From: Adiantum capillus-veneris
Taxonomy: Eukaryota > Streptophyta > Polypodiopsida > Polypodiales > Pteridaceae
NCBI GenBank assembly: GCA_014529385.2
Contig: CM043960.1
Coordinates: 30,691,396-30,755,395 of the forward strand
Length of the DNA: 64,000 bases
Direction: 5' to 3'
In this document: one piece after another, positions 1-11,905 of the stretch
How the letters are laid out: the number at the start of each line of letters is the position of its first letter
Position numbering within the stretch: position 1 is the first letter of the stretch
Program-made: the position numbers and the translations under genes
The notes under the pieces: generated by a model
The model's input: only the letters and a program-made list of their open reading frames with translations
The model's database searches: none
Told to the model about the DNA's origin: nothing

Positions 1-1
1 T

Positions 2-933
2 ATTCATAAATATGTAGACAACTTTTGGGATTTACATCTCAAGGCCACTATGTACAAAAAGATGGATTTTGGAGAGCAAAAACAAAAATTTTGTGCGGGT
101 TTATCTGAGGATATGGCGGAGTATGTTAACTCCCGAAGGCCTCGTACCATATCTGTGGTCATACACCATACCATGGTGGTTTCAAGAATCAACTTCCAAC
201 AAGGGGCTAAGAGAAATGTTAAGCCCATGGAAAACAAGGACCGTAATGAGCCTAAGGGGAAGGACAATGTCCAAAAGTCTCCCAAAGGCAACGCCAACAA
301 CAAAGCTAAGGAGAAGGGAGTTTATAAAGGAAAAAATAAACTCTCTACTGAAGAGCTAGAGTGTTATAAAAAAGATAACTATTGTTTCAAGTGCGGGGAG
401 CAAGGGCATGCCTATCGTGCTTTCCCCCACAAGAATACACGTAATGAGTCTCCTAGAGCTACCTTGGTTGAAATTCAAGAAGAGGATTCTCATCACAAAG
501 GATCTCCTCTATGTCATGCTTGGGGAAAGATAAGAGACCATGATGCTTTCATTCTGTTTGACCCTGGGTCTACTCACAATTTCATATCCACAGAGTTGGC
601 CACCAAGCTAGGCATCCAAGCCTATGAGAGACGGGAGATGTCCTACCTACCGATGGTGCTTTCAAGGGGCAAGAAGCATCAGTTACTCCCTTAATTGGGA
701 AATTGAAGCTCCATGTCCAAAGCTATGTGGACAAGGAGGATTTCGTCATCTCTCCTCTCAAGCATGAGGATGTAATCATAGGAGCACCATGGTTTGATCG
801 CATGGCTACCAATGTTAAATTCCCTGAAAGGCAAATCTACTTTAGGTTTAAGAAAAAAAATATGTACATAGATGCTAAGGAGTTGGTAGCACCATACACA
901 TTGTACATAAGCAAACTTTCAATAAGTCAATAA
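2..933 (+). pseudogene. Element B gag (C-terminal part) and protease
   Basis: The frame is open from position 2, so the start lies outside the window. The first part is the C-terminal half of a Ty3 capsid-nucleocapsid protein, which packages element RNA. A zinc knuckle begins CFKCGEQGHAYRAF near 388-426; the fourth ligand is Phe, not Cys. An aspartic protease core follows with FDPGSTHNFIS (usually DSG or DTG) near 550-585. The frame stops at 692-694 and resumes in another frame at 703-933, where HEDVIIGAPWFDRM matches the flap-to-C-terminal part of plant Ty3 proteases. Element A inserted just downstream at 959. Decayed; a one-base shift between about 640 and 694 separates the two parts. Confidence 0.85.
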
Positions 934-958
934 AGAGCTCCATTTCCGTGTACATGAT

Positions 959-1856
959 TGTGGGACGGGTGTCTAACCTCACTCTTATCGTATTGCAAAC
1001 ATAGCGAGAACCACAAATATAATTCTCAATCCATGGGACGAAGCTGACTTGACTAGTGCATAGATGCTACAAGAGGTTGTCAATCTCTTGGAAAACAACA
1101 AACAACTTGCATCTCAGGCTACACTCAAATGACTGAAATCATCAAAAGCTAATTTCTCATCGGCAAACAAATCACATCCGTTACAACATCAAACGACATC
1201 CAAACATAATGAAACTTCTAGGACATGTTTATAAGACCTAAACACACATGCTTATGGTCTCAAATCTAACTTTAAGTCAAGTGGAGAAATTGTAATTATT
1301 AACAGCAGTGAGTTTTTGACCTAGTCGTTTTCGACCCAGAATGCATCTAAATGCTTAGCAATGATGCCCAAATACCCCAGCTATACTTAGTTTTTTATTT
1401 TAAAGCTAAAATTACTACTTATGATGAAATTAGGATGCGGGTCGGTGACACCAAAAGCTACAAAATACCATGAAAATCTTACGTCAATGCGTAGAGCTCT
1501 TACCTGCGGTTGCAATGTAACAGACGCGATTGCAATGTGACAACCGAGGAGGGAGTAGGAAGCGCGAGAAGGAGAGAAGTGAGTGCCGTTAGCTCATGCT
1601 ATGTTTCTATTATCCAAAAACCTATAAAATTTGGCTTTTATACCTTAGCCAAGGTTTTTGGTGGTGAAAACTAATAATCTGGGAGCTCTAACTAAGACAG
1701 GTTAATACAATCTGGAAGCTTGTAGCCCTGGCTCATCAATTACAATCTTTATCCAAAAACTAGGATTTACAATATTCCCGATTCATCAAAATAATAAATG
1801 TTTTTACAATGAAAGCTCCGAAAAATTGTATATGAGTTAGCTTGCTGCTGCCAACA
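959..1856 (-). repeat. 3' LTR of element A
   Basis: About 898 bp, alignable nearly end to end with 18574-19431. Starts TGTGGGACGG and ends GCTGCCAACA on the + strand. It carries about 50 extra bases near 1031-1084 that the other LTR lacks; these end in a second copy of GTCAATCTCT, so they look like an insertion or duplication after integration. Scattered single-base differences between the LTRs indicate an old insertion. Confidence 0.9.
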
Positions 1857-1874
1857 TTCCATCCCTCCTCGCCT
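1857..1874 (-). other. Polypurine tract of element A
   Basis: On the minus strand the bases just before the LTR read GGCGAGGAGGGATGGAA, all purine except one base, directly joined to the LTR's TGTTGG. This is the expected plus-strand priming site and independently shows that element A points leftward. Confidence 0.75.
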
Positions 1875-2986
1875 GTGTCGTCCCTTGACACAGCTTTATG
1901 GGCTGAAGTAATCTTTGGGTTGACGGCTGGCGAGGTGGTCTTCAAGCACATGGAGTGCTTTTTCATATCTGAGTGTAATGGAATTTGCCTATTCAATTTG
2001 ACAGTAGCGGAATTTAATGAGAGTACTTTCAAGAAATGATTTTGTGAGCATAGCGGGTTGACATAATTGAAGATAGCAACATAATCATAGCAATTAGTTA
2101 ACTTGGCATAGACAATACTTTTGCAAGAGAGAGAATTTAGAGAACATGACAACAGTTGAGGACCGGATTTATGTGGAGCCGGTCCCCCCTCCAATAGGCA
2201 TTTGTATTATGATTTCTCCCATAAAGAGAGAGACTTGTTACAATACATTCTTTGTGTTCCTTGTGACCTAGGTGAAGCAATGAAGATGGAAAGCTTCATG
2301 CATCACCATCATAGCATAACCTAAACTTGAAGAAAGCTTTAACTATACCAAGCCTCAGTCCCAAGACCTCAAACACCTTCGAAGGTGGAGAGAGCTAGCA
2401 GGGAATGAGGAAGAAGAAACATTTCATACGAGAAAGAGCTAGTTCCTCACTTATCATAACTCTTGTGCTAGCATACATAATAGCATAGTGATGAAGAATA
2501 AATAGATGGCAAGCTCAAGCATTGAAGCATGGCTCTTGGATGGATTTGCACTCCATAGCCAAGAGTGTTGGTGTAGGCTCTCAACCTCTACTTGCTTGGA
2601 GAAAGAGAGGGAGCTCTTGCACTTTGCATAGTACACCATGAGAGTGTTTGTGAGTGTGTGTGGGTGATTATACCCCCTAAGCACCCCCCTAGCTTGCTTG
2701 GGTCGACCCCCCCTTGTAGCTCATGCTTGAAGCTCATTGGACCCCTCCAGGCCTAGCCAATCACAAGCAGGAGCCATTACAAGCAACATGGATAGCCTTG
2801 GGACAAGTTTCCCCCTTTCCCCTTTGAGAGAGAGGACTTGATAAATGAAAAATAAATTAATTAAATATCCTTTATTATCATTGGACCCCTTGGGTGGCCA
2901 ACCAATAGGTTTCAGGCACACCATGAGGGCAACATGAGGAGGAACTTGACAAGTGTCCTTGCTGCCTCTTCAAGCTGGGGCTTCCC

Positions 2987-2988
<2 letters not shown>

Positions 2989-3018
<30 letters not shown>
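2989..3018. repeat. (GT)n microsatellite
   Basis: About 15 uninterrupted GT units inside the B-family LTR; the sister LTR has a (CA)n tract at the corresponding place (39034-39139), much longer. Confidence 0.95.
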
Positions 3019-3019
<1 letters not shown>

Positions 3020-3139
3020 CTCTCTCATTCCCCCGCCCCCCTTGTAGGCTCGCCCCCCTCCTTGTAGGGATCTTTTTGACTTTGGATGATCAAGCCCCTT
3101 AGTCATCAAGCATGGCTAAGCACTTGAAGTAGGGGGTGT

Positions 3140-3310
3140 TCCCACAAGCATCTCAGGCAAGCTTCTCAAGGCACTTCAAGCACCTTAATCATGCACCAAG
3201 TCAAGCACCTCAAGCATGGAGCCAGTCAAGCACCTCAAGCATCTTAATCAAGCATCTTAATCAAGCACCTCAAGCAGGACAAGCACCTCAAGCACGACAA
3301 GCACCTCGAG
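3140..3310. repeat. CAAGCACCT-type minisatellite
   Basis: Irregular repetition of CAAGCACCTCAAGCA-like units, about ten in 170 bp, within the B-family LTR. The local open frame is a by-product of the repeat and I do not call it a gene. Confidence 0.75.
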
Positions 3311-3585
3311 TTTGGGCCGGGTTCCCACCTCAAGCTCAGCCCTAGCTTACCTAAGGTCAAAGGACTTTTACACACATTATTGGAGGTCTTCAATGAAGAT
3401 AACCTAAGGTCTTATGCTCCATTGATTAGCCTTGCTCTTGATAGACCATCTCCCATTTGGGCCCCTTTACTATTGGCCCCGTGTTGAGATAGATCTATAA
3501 GCACATATCTATATCTTAACACTTGTTCCCGTTTATTCTCCTGCATTAAGTGATCAATTTAATATGAGAAAATCATTTGGGTTGG

Positions 3586-6116
3586 TTAGATATTAGATTT
3601 TATGACATTACCTCTTCTCTCTTTGTCAGGTATCTGCAAGAATTGCATGGTGACTCTGTTTTGAAGCTCAATGATTGAGTAGCCAACAAACCTGTGGTTG
3701 CTTATCAGTGGCATAAATATCTTCATTTGCCAAGTGATGAACCCTGTATAAAATGCTTCCCCAAACGCCAACATATTGCTTGAAGGCAAAAACATGCATC
3801 GGACGTAGAAGCCGTAAAGAACTTCTTCGAAAGGCTGGCCACTTAGGTCGTAGCAGAGACCCTTATTGCCTTCAAGGAACGGCATCTGTGGTGTCCCTGC
3901 TTGCTCTGGCTCGTGAAAGGCTTCAATACATGTGAGCAGCATTTAGAAGATCTTGTATAGCACATCACATGAGAGGTCAGGAAGGCTCTTGAAGAATGTC
4001 ATGGCGCTTGTTAGGGTTTTCACCATGTATTCCTCTGTTTTGCCGGCCCCTGCTCTGGAGATGGCAATCTTGGATAGTTCAGCCATGTAGGCCGCTTCTT
4101 AGTTAGTGCTTCATGTGCTTGCCATGTCCTTACCCGTGGTACAGGCCAAAAGGTTGGGTCTTTTTGAAGGGTTACAGGTGCTCTTGTGAGCAGAATCAAA
4201 TATCTGGGATTCTTGTTCAACCAGATCTTTCTCCACTTGGGGTGGACATCCTCTATGTCATCTTCCTGCATATCTTTATATAGTCTTTCTTTTACCTGTA
4301 ACAACTCTACTTTGATCAAAGGATATGGCAATTATTGTTGATGCCATTGGGAATTGATTTGGCTGGGAGTGAGTTGAGTGACATTAACTGAATGAAGAAC
4401 TCTAAACTCCGAATCCATCGCTGCTTTCCATTGTTCATCTGTATCCTGAGCAACCTGTTCTTTGAGTGCATCTTCCTCAGCTTTAGACAGCTGGACCATG
4501 GGCACTTGCTCAATATCTGTGAGTGGTACTTGAAAGTCTTCTTCTCCTCCTAGCCCTTTTGTCGGCTGTGTTTCCATCTTAGCAAAAGAGATTGATGAAA
4601 TTTCAATAATTGGTTGCTCAGAGGTACCAGTTTCTTCTTGTGTTTCTGGTTGTCCTTCTCTCAGTAGCTGATTGATTCTCTTTAGCTCTGCTATCTCCTT
4701 GAGTAGTTGTTCTTCGCGTTGTACTCACATTAGTGCAAGGTCTCTTCTTTGGGATTGCTGTAGCTGTAGCTCTAACTCGAGATCCTTTTTCTTCTTTTCC
4801 AATGCCTTATATACTTAATTTGTACCTTTGATTGAGGCAATTGCGGGATTTTCCCTTATCTGTCAAAAAAATTTTGCCTGATCATTGATCTTTTGCTCGG
4901 AGCAGAGATGCGTTTTCTACATCAAGCTGCACTTGGATCTTCTGTACTGATAGAGTCGTGGTTAAGAGTTCATTTGTTACCTCTTTCAGCTATTGTTCTT
5001 TGATTTTGTAGGTATCTGTTAACTTGGTGAGAAGTTCACCCATTTCCTCCATTTCCTTTTGTTGCTTCTCTTTGGTGAGCTGGTGTTGTTCGGCTTCAGT
5101 TTTCAACTCGTGGATTTGTCTTTGCAGATCTGTAATGACGTTCATCTTGTCCTCTAGCTCTCCTTGTAGAGCATCGATGACCATTTCAAGCTCTCTAGCC
5201 TTAGCACTACGGCTAAGTGCTGCTTCTCGCATGTTTGTTATCATCATCTGCATCTGCTTGGCATATTCACTGCTATAAACTTCGTGGGAGCTTTCAGCAA
5301 ATTCTTCATCTGGCTTGTAAACTCTCTTTGACGATCGTGTGGTTCTGGGAGAAGGATGTGCAGACACAATCCATGTGTTCTGATCTGGGGCAGGTGGAAA
5401 ATTGTCTGCCATGCCAATATCATGGTATGCTATTCTTGCCAGTACTTTAGGCGTGCCCATATAGGTGATTTTACCTTCTTTTTTGGTTCCCTTCAGCGTT
5501 GTTAGCACATACTGCGCGTGATCGATTGGTTGATTGGTTGTCAACTTCAACACTTGGGTGAAGGTAGTCACAACTGCATGATTAGGGGTGGTGTACTGTG
5601 GCGGTCTCTTTGATAGAAAGTGGAAGTGTTGATGATACAACCGCGCTGGTTCTTCCACTTGCCTTTGGATGAGGCCAGCAAAGGTTGCAGCAGCAATCTC
5701 CTTGGTGAAGGTGCATGCTGTTTTCCTATCTTGAGCCCGCATTGTCATCCCTTCAGTAGGAAACTTCAGTGCCTCGGCCACAATTTCCTTTGTGATAACC
5801 ACCTCAACTTTCTGTCCTTGTTGGTCAATAATTTGGGCCAAAGCATGTTCTTTAATTATAGACAACAACTCATAGGCTTTCTGGAAATCTACATCACATG
5901 GCTCTTGGTCACAGAAATCCTTGAGGCCCAGCCTCCTATTAGCTTCTTTTGTGTCTGGCTTTGCAACGACATCATAGAGTTTTTCTCAAGCTGTTCTCTA
6001 GACAAGTATGTTGCCTTGGCCGTCTTTACTAAACTTGGGTCCAGGTGGTAGGGTGGCAGCTCTTGCAGCTTCTCTTTTTAGGATACCCTCTTGTTGGCCT
6101 TCTTTGCAGCTTGCAT
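3586..6116 (-). pseudogene. Gag-like ORF with coiled coil, non-pol part of element A or a nested relative
   Basis: Begins near 6116 (MQAAKKANKR), is shifted and stopped several times, has one long clean stretch (5868-4990, 292 codons) and runs to a stop at 3586 next to the purine tract of the B-family LTR. The first half contains MLSIIKEHALAQIIDQQG and conserved-looking alpha-helical blocks. After a basic/acidic hinge, a heptad-rich region (about residues 200-290 of the clean stretch) is a likely coiled coil, rich in Glu, Gln and Met. I do not recognise a named domain; it resembles structural (gag-like) proteins of non-autonomous plant LTR elements. Lying immediately upstream of an LTR suggests it belongs to the element that LTR ends. 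Confidence 0.5.
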
Positions 6117-7946
6117 TGCTCCTGTTAAGTGAATACAATGTCAAAATTAGAATTTTTTTGCAATTAACTTATTGGTAAACTTGACAAATTTTGACCTAAA
6201 CATATTCAATACACCTAGAACAAGTCCTAAATTGAATTTGGTAAAGTTTTGTCTTGTCGGCATCACTTCATGCTTTCTCGACTCTGAAATCATCAATTTT
6301 TGTGACTACATGGCCTGTGGAGTTGATTAGTCACTTTTGAAGCTATGGACTTGTCCGCTACATAGTCCTGAAACTACCCATTCAATTTTGGCCCAATTGG
6401 AGTCAATTTGACTTCAAATGTCAAATTTGACGCTTTGTAGCCTTCAAGATGTTTTTTGCTTTTTGAGAGCTTGCCTTGACTATTTTTATGAAACCATCCA
6501 TGTACATTGTGTATAGACCCAGTCTCCAAGCTGTCTGTGGAGTCAGAATCCAATTCTGGCATCTGCAAAAAACCCAGCATTTCTACTTGGGACCTCCCTT
6601 GATCCCTACCGAATGGTCATCTGGTGATATAGACGTGTTCTATTACATAGGGGCATGCTACAATTCAAGTCTCGTCCGATTTGGTTGAGCTGACAGGCCG
6701 TTGTGGTCAAATTTTGGTCGTAGGACTTCGTGCACTGCTCGATTTCTAGGGTTTTTTTCATGGGTTTAAACTAGCTACCGGCCATATAGAAGTGATGATT
6801 GATAAGTATAGAACTTACCCCTCATGTTTCGTGTGAGAGGACACTGTAAACGGGCGACTGTGGACTCCGAAAACGATGCGAAGAAGATCGAAAGCTCTCT
6901 CTCCAAGGGCAACTAGTGGAAATGAGGTGATTTTGGGCTACCTCGGATATCTATACTCGGACTTCCCCAACTATTTTTTCCAAATTTCCTTGTTAGTCCT
7001 ACTAGGCCGTGAAATCTATGTTAGACTCAAAAATTTTCTCAATCGGATCGTGTAGCTCATTTTGCAAAAAATTGCGAAAGTAGGCCTTGGCTGCCTAATT
7101 TAGGTTTCCCGCTTCTATCTGCCGATTTGATTGAAATTTTTTGAGCATGTCTGCCTTGTCCTTTTGATCATCAATGTATCTTCAATTTTTCCATTTGAGC
7201 TTGTTTAATATTTATTATTAATTTTTGACTGTTTATTAAAAAAATCAAAGAAAATAACAAAATTCGCTAAAAAAGCAAAGTGAAAATCCAATAATTATGA
7301 AAATCCATTGAAAAACATAGATTTATTGTTTTTTATTGTATTTCTCCATTTTTAAGTCCCAATATCAAGAAAAATGTTGAAAAATAACAAAAAAGACAAA
7401 TTTTTGATGATTTTCTCATATATATACACTATTTACACTCATCAGGGAGATGTTGTCGGTTAAAATTTTCCCTATTGATGATTTGTTAAGGGAATTTTCA
7501 GGTAATTTTGCAAAAGATCACACGTTAACATCAAACTTTTTCCTCCCTCTTCAAACATTGCCCTTAATTACTTAGTTCCCTTCCACCTCTCCTAGATGGT
7601 GTATTCCCGGAGGACTGTGTGCATGGGTTGAACAATCGTGTCTATGAATAGCCTTGGTTGGCTCTACCATGATTTGAAGATCAATGCAGTTAAAACCATT
7701 ACGTTGTGCAAGAGTTGGGTCTTGAGTAATTAACTCAAGGGTTTTTGATGTCGAGGTTTTCTTTTGCTGTCTTCTAAAGAGAAAATCTTGTAGCTTGTGT
7801 GTTCTTGCTTTACTGTACCATCAGGATGCTTTGGCACGCCGATGTTTTGGACTGTCGGTATCAATAATGCTGGTCATCGAGCTTTTATCTGCCATTGGTA
7901 TCTGGGTTTGTCTTGGTCAGAATGTTGTGGTTGAGTCTTCTGAGAC
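6117..7946. other. Non-coding internal sequence of element A
   Basis: About 1.8 kb without a convincing gene on either strand, rich in A and T, with short frames only. The style (many TTTTGAC and AAATTTTG blocks) resembles the leader of element A at 16.9-18.2 kb, but I could not align them by eye. No LTR end or primer site recognised. Confidence 0.5.
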
Positions 7947-8550
7947 TTAACTCTTCCATTGCTTGATCGGTTTTACAGTTTGCAGAGAAGATAAGTGCTG
8001 CTTTTTCTTCCAAATCCATTTTATTTTAGGGTTCCTGCTCACTTTGTGTTGTGACCCTTGGAACCATCTTTGGTACAATAGATGATGTTTTGGGCACCTA
8101 GATTTGAATCGGCTTGTCCTTAAGCTCTTCTTTTGGTACCCAAATTTTCCTGACTCCTTGCATGCTACTTCTAGAATTTTCTTGTTGATAGGATGGAAAA
8201 GATTGATTGCTTTGTGGTTTTCTCTATTGATAACCTCCTTTCCATTCCTCTTTGCTTGGTGCAATTGGAACAATGAGTTGTCCGTCTTTAGGTGGTGATA
8301 GCTTGAGCTGATTGGTATCCCAATCTGGTACTGCCTTGTAAGTCCGCATCCATGAGATTCCAAGAATCATTGTTTCATTCATGTGTTCATCTGATAAGCA
8401 TACAAATTGACGAGGGCATGAACAACCATGTACTATCACTTCTTAGTTGACTACAAAGACTAACTTGTTGCTTTCTTGTACGTGGAATAACTGACTCCAT
8501 TTACTTGAGCTTCTGTATTGACCAACGCATTTATGCTATGATTGTTCAGT
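7947..8550 (-). pseudogene. Retropepsin-like domain downstream of integrase
   Basis: Read leftward, INALVNTEAQVN near 8510-8550 matches the retropepsin active-site pattern LVDTGAQVN with D to N and G to E changes. A frameshift later, a clean block (8439-8224) contains MNETMILGISWMRTY, the usual C-terminal IxG-hydrophobic-W element of these proteases, then a Pro-rich tail continuing in another frame to 7947. A second protease after integrase is out of place for a Ty3 element, where protease precedes RT; element A has its normal protease near 13.3 kb. It may be the remnant of a second element joined by recombination. Catalytically dead. Confidence 0.55.
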
Positions 8551-9615
8551 TGTACTTTGATGCGAAGGCCATTCCATCTAACCATTCATCATCCGTTGAC
8601 ACTACATCTTTCTGTACTTCACATACTTGGTCATCTAGTTTCAAAGATTTGATGGGAATAGGTATTTGTTGATTTTTGAGAGCAGATTTCCTTTTGAGTA
8701 CTTGAAGACCATAAACAAGGTTAAAGGGTGTAGCATTTAAAGCTGTTTTGAATGAAACTCTATAAGCCCACAGAGCAACATGGAGATTCATTTCCCAATC
8801 TTTCCGTCCTGAACTAACCACTTTAGTCAATACCGAGCTAAGAATTTTATTCGTATGCTCAGCTTGTCCATTTGCTTGTGGGTGATAGGGAGCTGATTTG
8901 TTATGGATGACCATAAATTCATTAAGCACATACTCAATTACCTCGTTGAGGAAGTGAGTTCCCCTATCACTGACAATTTCTATTGGCAGTCCATATCTTG
9001 TGAACACATACTCATATAGGAATGCGGCTATGGTTCTGGCATCATTCTTTTGAGTTGCTTTAGCCTCTGCCCACTTAGTCAAATAGTCTGTAGCTACAAT
9101 GATATAGTGAGCTTGGGTTCTATAAGTAGGTGGTTGTACTAGTGTAACAAAGTCTATACCCCATTTTGCAAAATCTCTAGCCCCCATCATTGGTCTTAAG
9201 GGCATGCTATCTACAAGGGTTGGCATTTTTGCTTGTTGACATGCATCACACCTTCAACATATTCCTTGGCATCTGCATAAAGTGTTGGCCAACATATGCT
9301 TACCATTAAGATTGATCTTGTGGTGGTCTCACTCGAAAAGTGACCTCCAGCTAATCCAGTAGGTGCTTGTTCTATAATGGGAATATATTCAACTTCATTT
9401 GCACAAAGAAGCAAATGTTGATCTTTCCCCCTTTGGTACAATTGGTTCTCGATAAGAGCATAGTCTCTTGTTTCAGTTTCAATTGCTCTTTGACAGCCTT
9501 TACTCATATGCTCATATGTAACTAGATAGTTACTCCACTTAGGAAGAGGCGACATTTGGAACAATGTTACATGCAATGTATTTTTTTTGGACACCGACCT
9601 TGAAATATTACTCAA
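8546..9615 (-). pseudogene. Element A integrase
   Basis: Two frames. 9615-9211 carries the N-terminal zinc-binding region (GGHFSSETTTRSILM, then WPTLYADAKEYV), with the CxxC pair degraded. 9226-8546 carries the catalytic core: Asp in WGIDFVTLV, Asp in IVSDRGTHF and Glu in NGQAEHTNK, 35 residues apart from the second Asp, so the D,D35E triad of retroviral integrases is complete. The core ends in ALNATPFNLVYGLQV, conserved in plant Ty3 integrases. No chromodomain follows, unlike elements B and D. It would join element cDNA to the chromosome if expressed, but the N-terminal part is in a different frame. Confidence 0.88.
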
Positions 9616-10400
9616 GTTTTTGGCAAGAAAATGAATATAAATTTATGAATTTGGCGAGCAAAATATTTTAAAATTAAATTTTCATTTTTTCAACAAAAAA
9701 ATTAATTTAGACCTTAATTGGTCGTTTTTTTCAATATCACATGTAAGGATAAAAGGAACATCTCTTGCAACTTTTTACATAATAGAAAGAAGTGATTTAA
9801 GTAGTGCCACCTAGACTTTTCAAATAAGTATCAATGTCACAACACACCTTATATGTATTAGGGTTTTGCTAGGAAACAACATCTTGCTGAGTAGAGTAAG
9901 GTCTTTGAAATCTAGATGAAAACTAAATGAGGAAGTGTGAAGATCTCATACCTCCTACATAAAATCTAGTCAAATAAACCTACTTGGCCCTCAATCTCCC
10001 CTACCATCAAGTTCTTCAATGGGCATATCTTTGGCAACTAGCTACCAAAAACTTATAGCAAAGTCTAGAGAAAAACATCTTAAGGTCTACATCAATGAGA
10101 GCCAAAAAGAAGCTAAAAATTTTCAAGATTCACCAAATTGGCGATTTTTAGCCAAAAAAAATACAATGGTTACAAGAGGTATGGGTGCTTATTTTTGGCA
10201 TTGAGGACATTGTTTTACAAATGAGTGAACATCCCTCCTCATAGTTGGCCAAAATACTCCAAGTCTCAAGATTCGTCACATAGTTTGGTCTTCCACAAAG
10301 TGAAGTCCTACTAAGGTAATTTGTGCTTGACTTAGGTATTGGGTTTTCTCCTTAGGATTAATGCATAAAAGAAAATTTTTCGATTTATTTTTTACAACCT
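9616..10400 (-). other. Rearranged segment with a second integrase zinc-finger remnant
   Basis: Between RNase H and integrase. Near 10200-10350 the minus strand reads FWPTMRRDVHSFVKQC and PQCQ, an integrase HHCC region with its CxxC pair, although another such region lies at 9.2-9.6 kb. About 600 bases of AT-rich sequence (9620-10200) with no recognisable coding content separate the two. Template switching or insertion is likely. Confidence 0.55.
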
Positions 10401-11078
10401 TCAAGCTAGTAATTGATACATAGCTGATTGCTCAATTAATCCAGTCGTAATAGGAAGTGGTATTTGCGAATCCACTTGAGCTATGGTCATCAATGATACC
10501 ATGTTTTCCAACCATCGAGGTATCATTTCCAGGGAGAACAAATATGAATTTGGTAGATCATCATCTACTCCCTTAGGTGGTTCTCCTAAAACAATCCTTG
10601 ACAAATGATATGCTCTTTGATGAGAGGTGCCCTTTTTCACAACTACAATGAAATCAAATTCGAAAAGAATGATGAACCATCTCACTATTCTTCCTCTGTT
10701 GCATAGCCTATTGACCAAGTACAATAAGGCTTGGTGGTCCACAAAGAACACAAATTTGTTGGCTAATAGGTAATGTCTATACTTTTTTATGGCATAGATC
10801 ATTCCTAATCCTTCCCTTTTGGTGGGTTTTTCTCTGCCATATTCAATTGTTTACTAGCATAAGAAATAGGAAAATCAATTTTCTCGTCTCCTAGTTGAGC
10901 TAGGATACACCCAATGGAAAAATTGGAAGCATATACATATCTTATTCCAATCCAGTGCTTTCAATATTGGAGCTAAAGTGAGATCTTGCTTAAGCTTCAT
11001 GAAGGATTCTTCACACTCGTCAGTCCATTCAAAATGTGTAATCAAGCTATACATGGGTTTTGCAATTATAGTGTACAT
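10401..11078 (-). pseudogene. Element A RNase H and RT connection
   Basis: 11078-10875 reads as the RT thumb/connection (HFEWTDECEESFMKLKQ), then frameshifts. 10802-10401 contains KKYRHYLLANKFVFFVDHQA and VNRLCNRGRIVRWFIIL, the C-terminal half of a Ty3 RNase H including the Asp of FFVDHQAL. HQRAYHLSRI corresponds to the usual HQRADHLSR, with the final catalytic Asp changed to Tyr. The 5' half of RNase H is broken. The domain degrades RNA in RNA:DNA hybrids during reverse transcription. Confidence 0.83.
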
Positions 11079-11093
11079 GTAAATGAACCGTCT

Positions 11094-11905
11094 CTAATAT
11101 CCACAATGTCCCATGAAATCTTGGACCCCTTTGACTATTGTTGGTCTAGGCAAATTAGCAATAACATGAAATTTATCCATATCAGTAGCTATGTCGTTTT
11201 TAGATACTATATATCCAAGAAATTTTCCTTGTCTTCCCATAAATGTGCACTTTTCAGGATTTAAGCAAATCATATAAAGTCTACATTTTTCCAATACCCT
11301 TTTGAGGTGTTCAAAATGATCAGCCCGGATTGATGAATGTATGTATAGATCATTCATGTATACTTCCAATAATTTCCAAAGATATTTCTTAAAAGCATGG
11401 CTCATCAATCTTTGAAAGGTGGCAGGAACATTAGTTAACCCAAAAGGCATTACCCGATAGGCAAAAATACCCCATTCAGTTGCAAAGGTAGTTTTATGGT
11501 GATCTTTGGGGTCAACAAAAATTTGATTGTATCCCAAAAAGCCATCTAAAAAGATGTAAGCCTCTTTTCCTGCAGCTCGTTCTAAAACATGCTCAGTGAT
11601 TGAAAGAGGAAAGTTGTCTCTAATGGTAGCTACATTCACTTTTTTGAGATTGACACACACCCGTAATTTTCCATTTTGCTTGGGTACTACCACAATTGGA
11701 GACACCCAATCCGTGTATTCAATTTCATAAATGAATTCAGCTTCCTTTGGCTTTTCAATCTCTTCTTGATCTTCCTGGCAAATGTTTCATTGTATGTGTA
11801 TGGCCTTTGTCTACTTGGTTTAGCATCTTCTCTCACTGGTACGGTATGTTGACAAATTTCTAGATCAACACCCTTGACATCCTTATAAGACCAAGCAAAA
11901 ATATC
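11094..11905 (-). pseudogene. Element A reverse transcriptase
   Basis: From about 11905 the minus strand reads FAWSYKD, then a shifted stretch with Pro-Tyr motifs, then a 203-codon clean block from 11705: SPIVVVPKQNGKLRVCVN (domain 1-2), AYIFLDGFLGYNQI (catalytic Asp of domain A), [19 protein letters not shown] (domain B), LEVYMNDLYIHS (YxDD box) and the thumb start. The YxDD box reads YMND: the first of the two metal-binding Asp residues is Asn, a G-to-A change on the coding strand, so the enzyme should be inactive. Synthesises element cDNA when intact. Confidence 0.92.

Larger units (their letters stand above)
1970..3607 (-). repeat. LTR of the element B family, reversed, inside element A
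   Basis: The reverse complement aligns in patches across its length with the 3' LTR of element B (38669-40284). Shared parts include the start TGTCA, a block ATGATTTTCTCAT, a (CA/GT)n tract in the middle, the phrase GAGGTCTTGGGACTGAGGCT, the block GGTCCTCAACTGTTGTCA and the end TTACACTCA. A purine-rich tract (AAAGAGAGAAGAGGTAA on the minus strand) abuts its 5' end, so it is a 3' LTR of an element lying at higher coordinates. No matching 5-bp duplication (ATATC versus TTACC) and no 5' LTR partner were found. Confidence 0.72.

Noticed and set aside
1970..3607. Solo LTR
   Set aside because: Flanking 5-mers differ (ATATC and TTACC) and a polypurine tract abuts one side, so it is the 3' end of a longer element.
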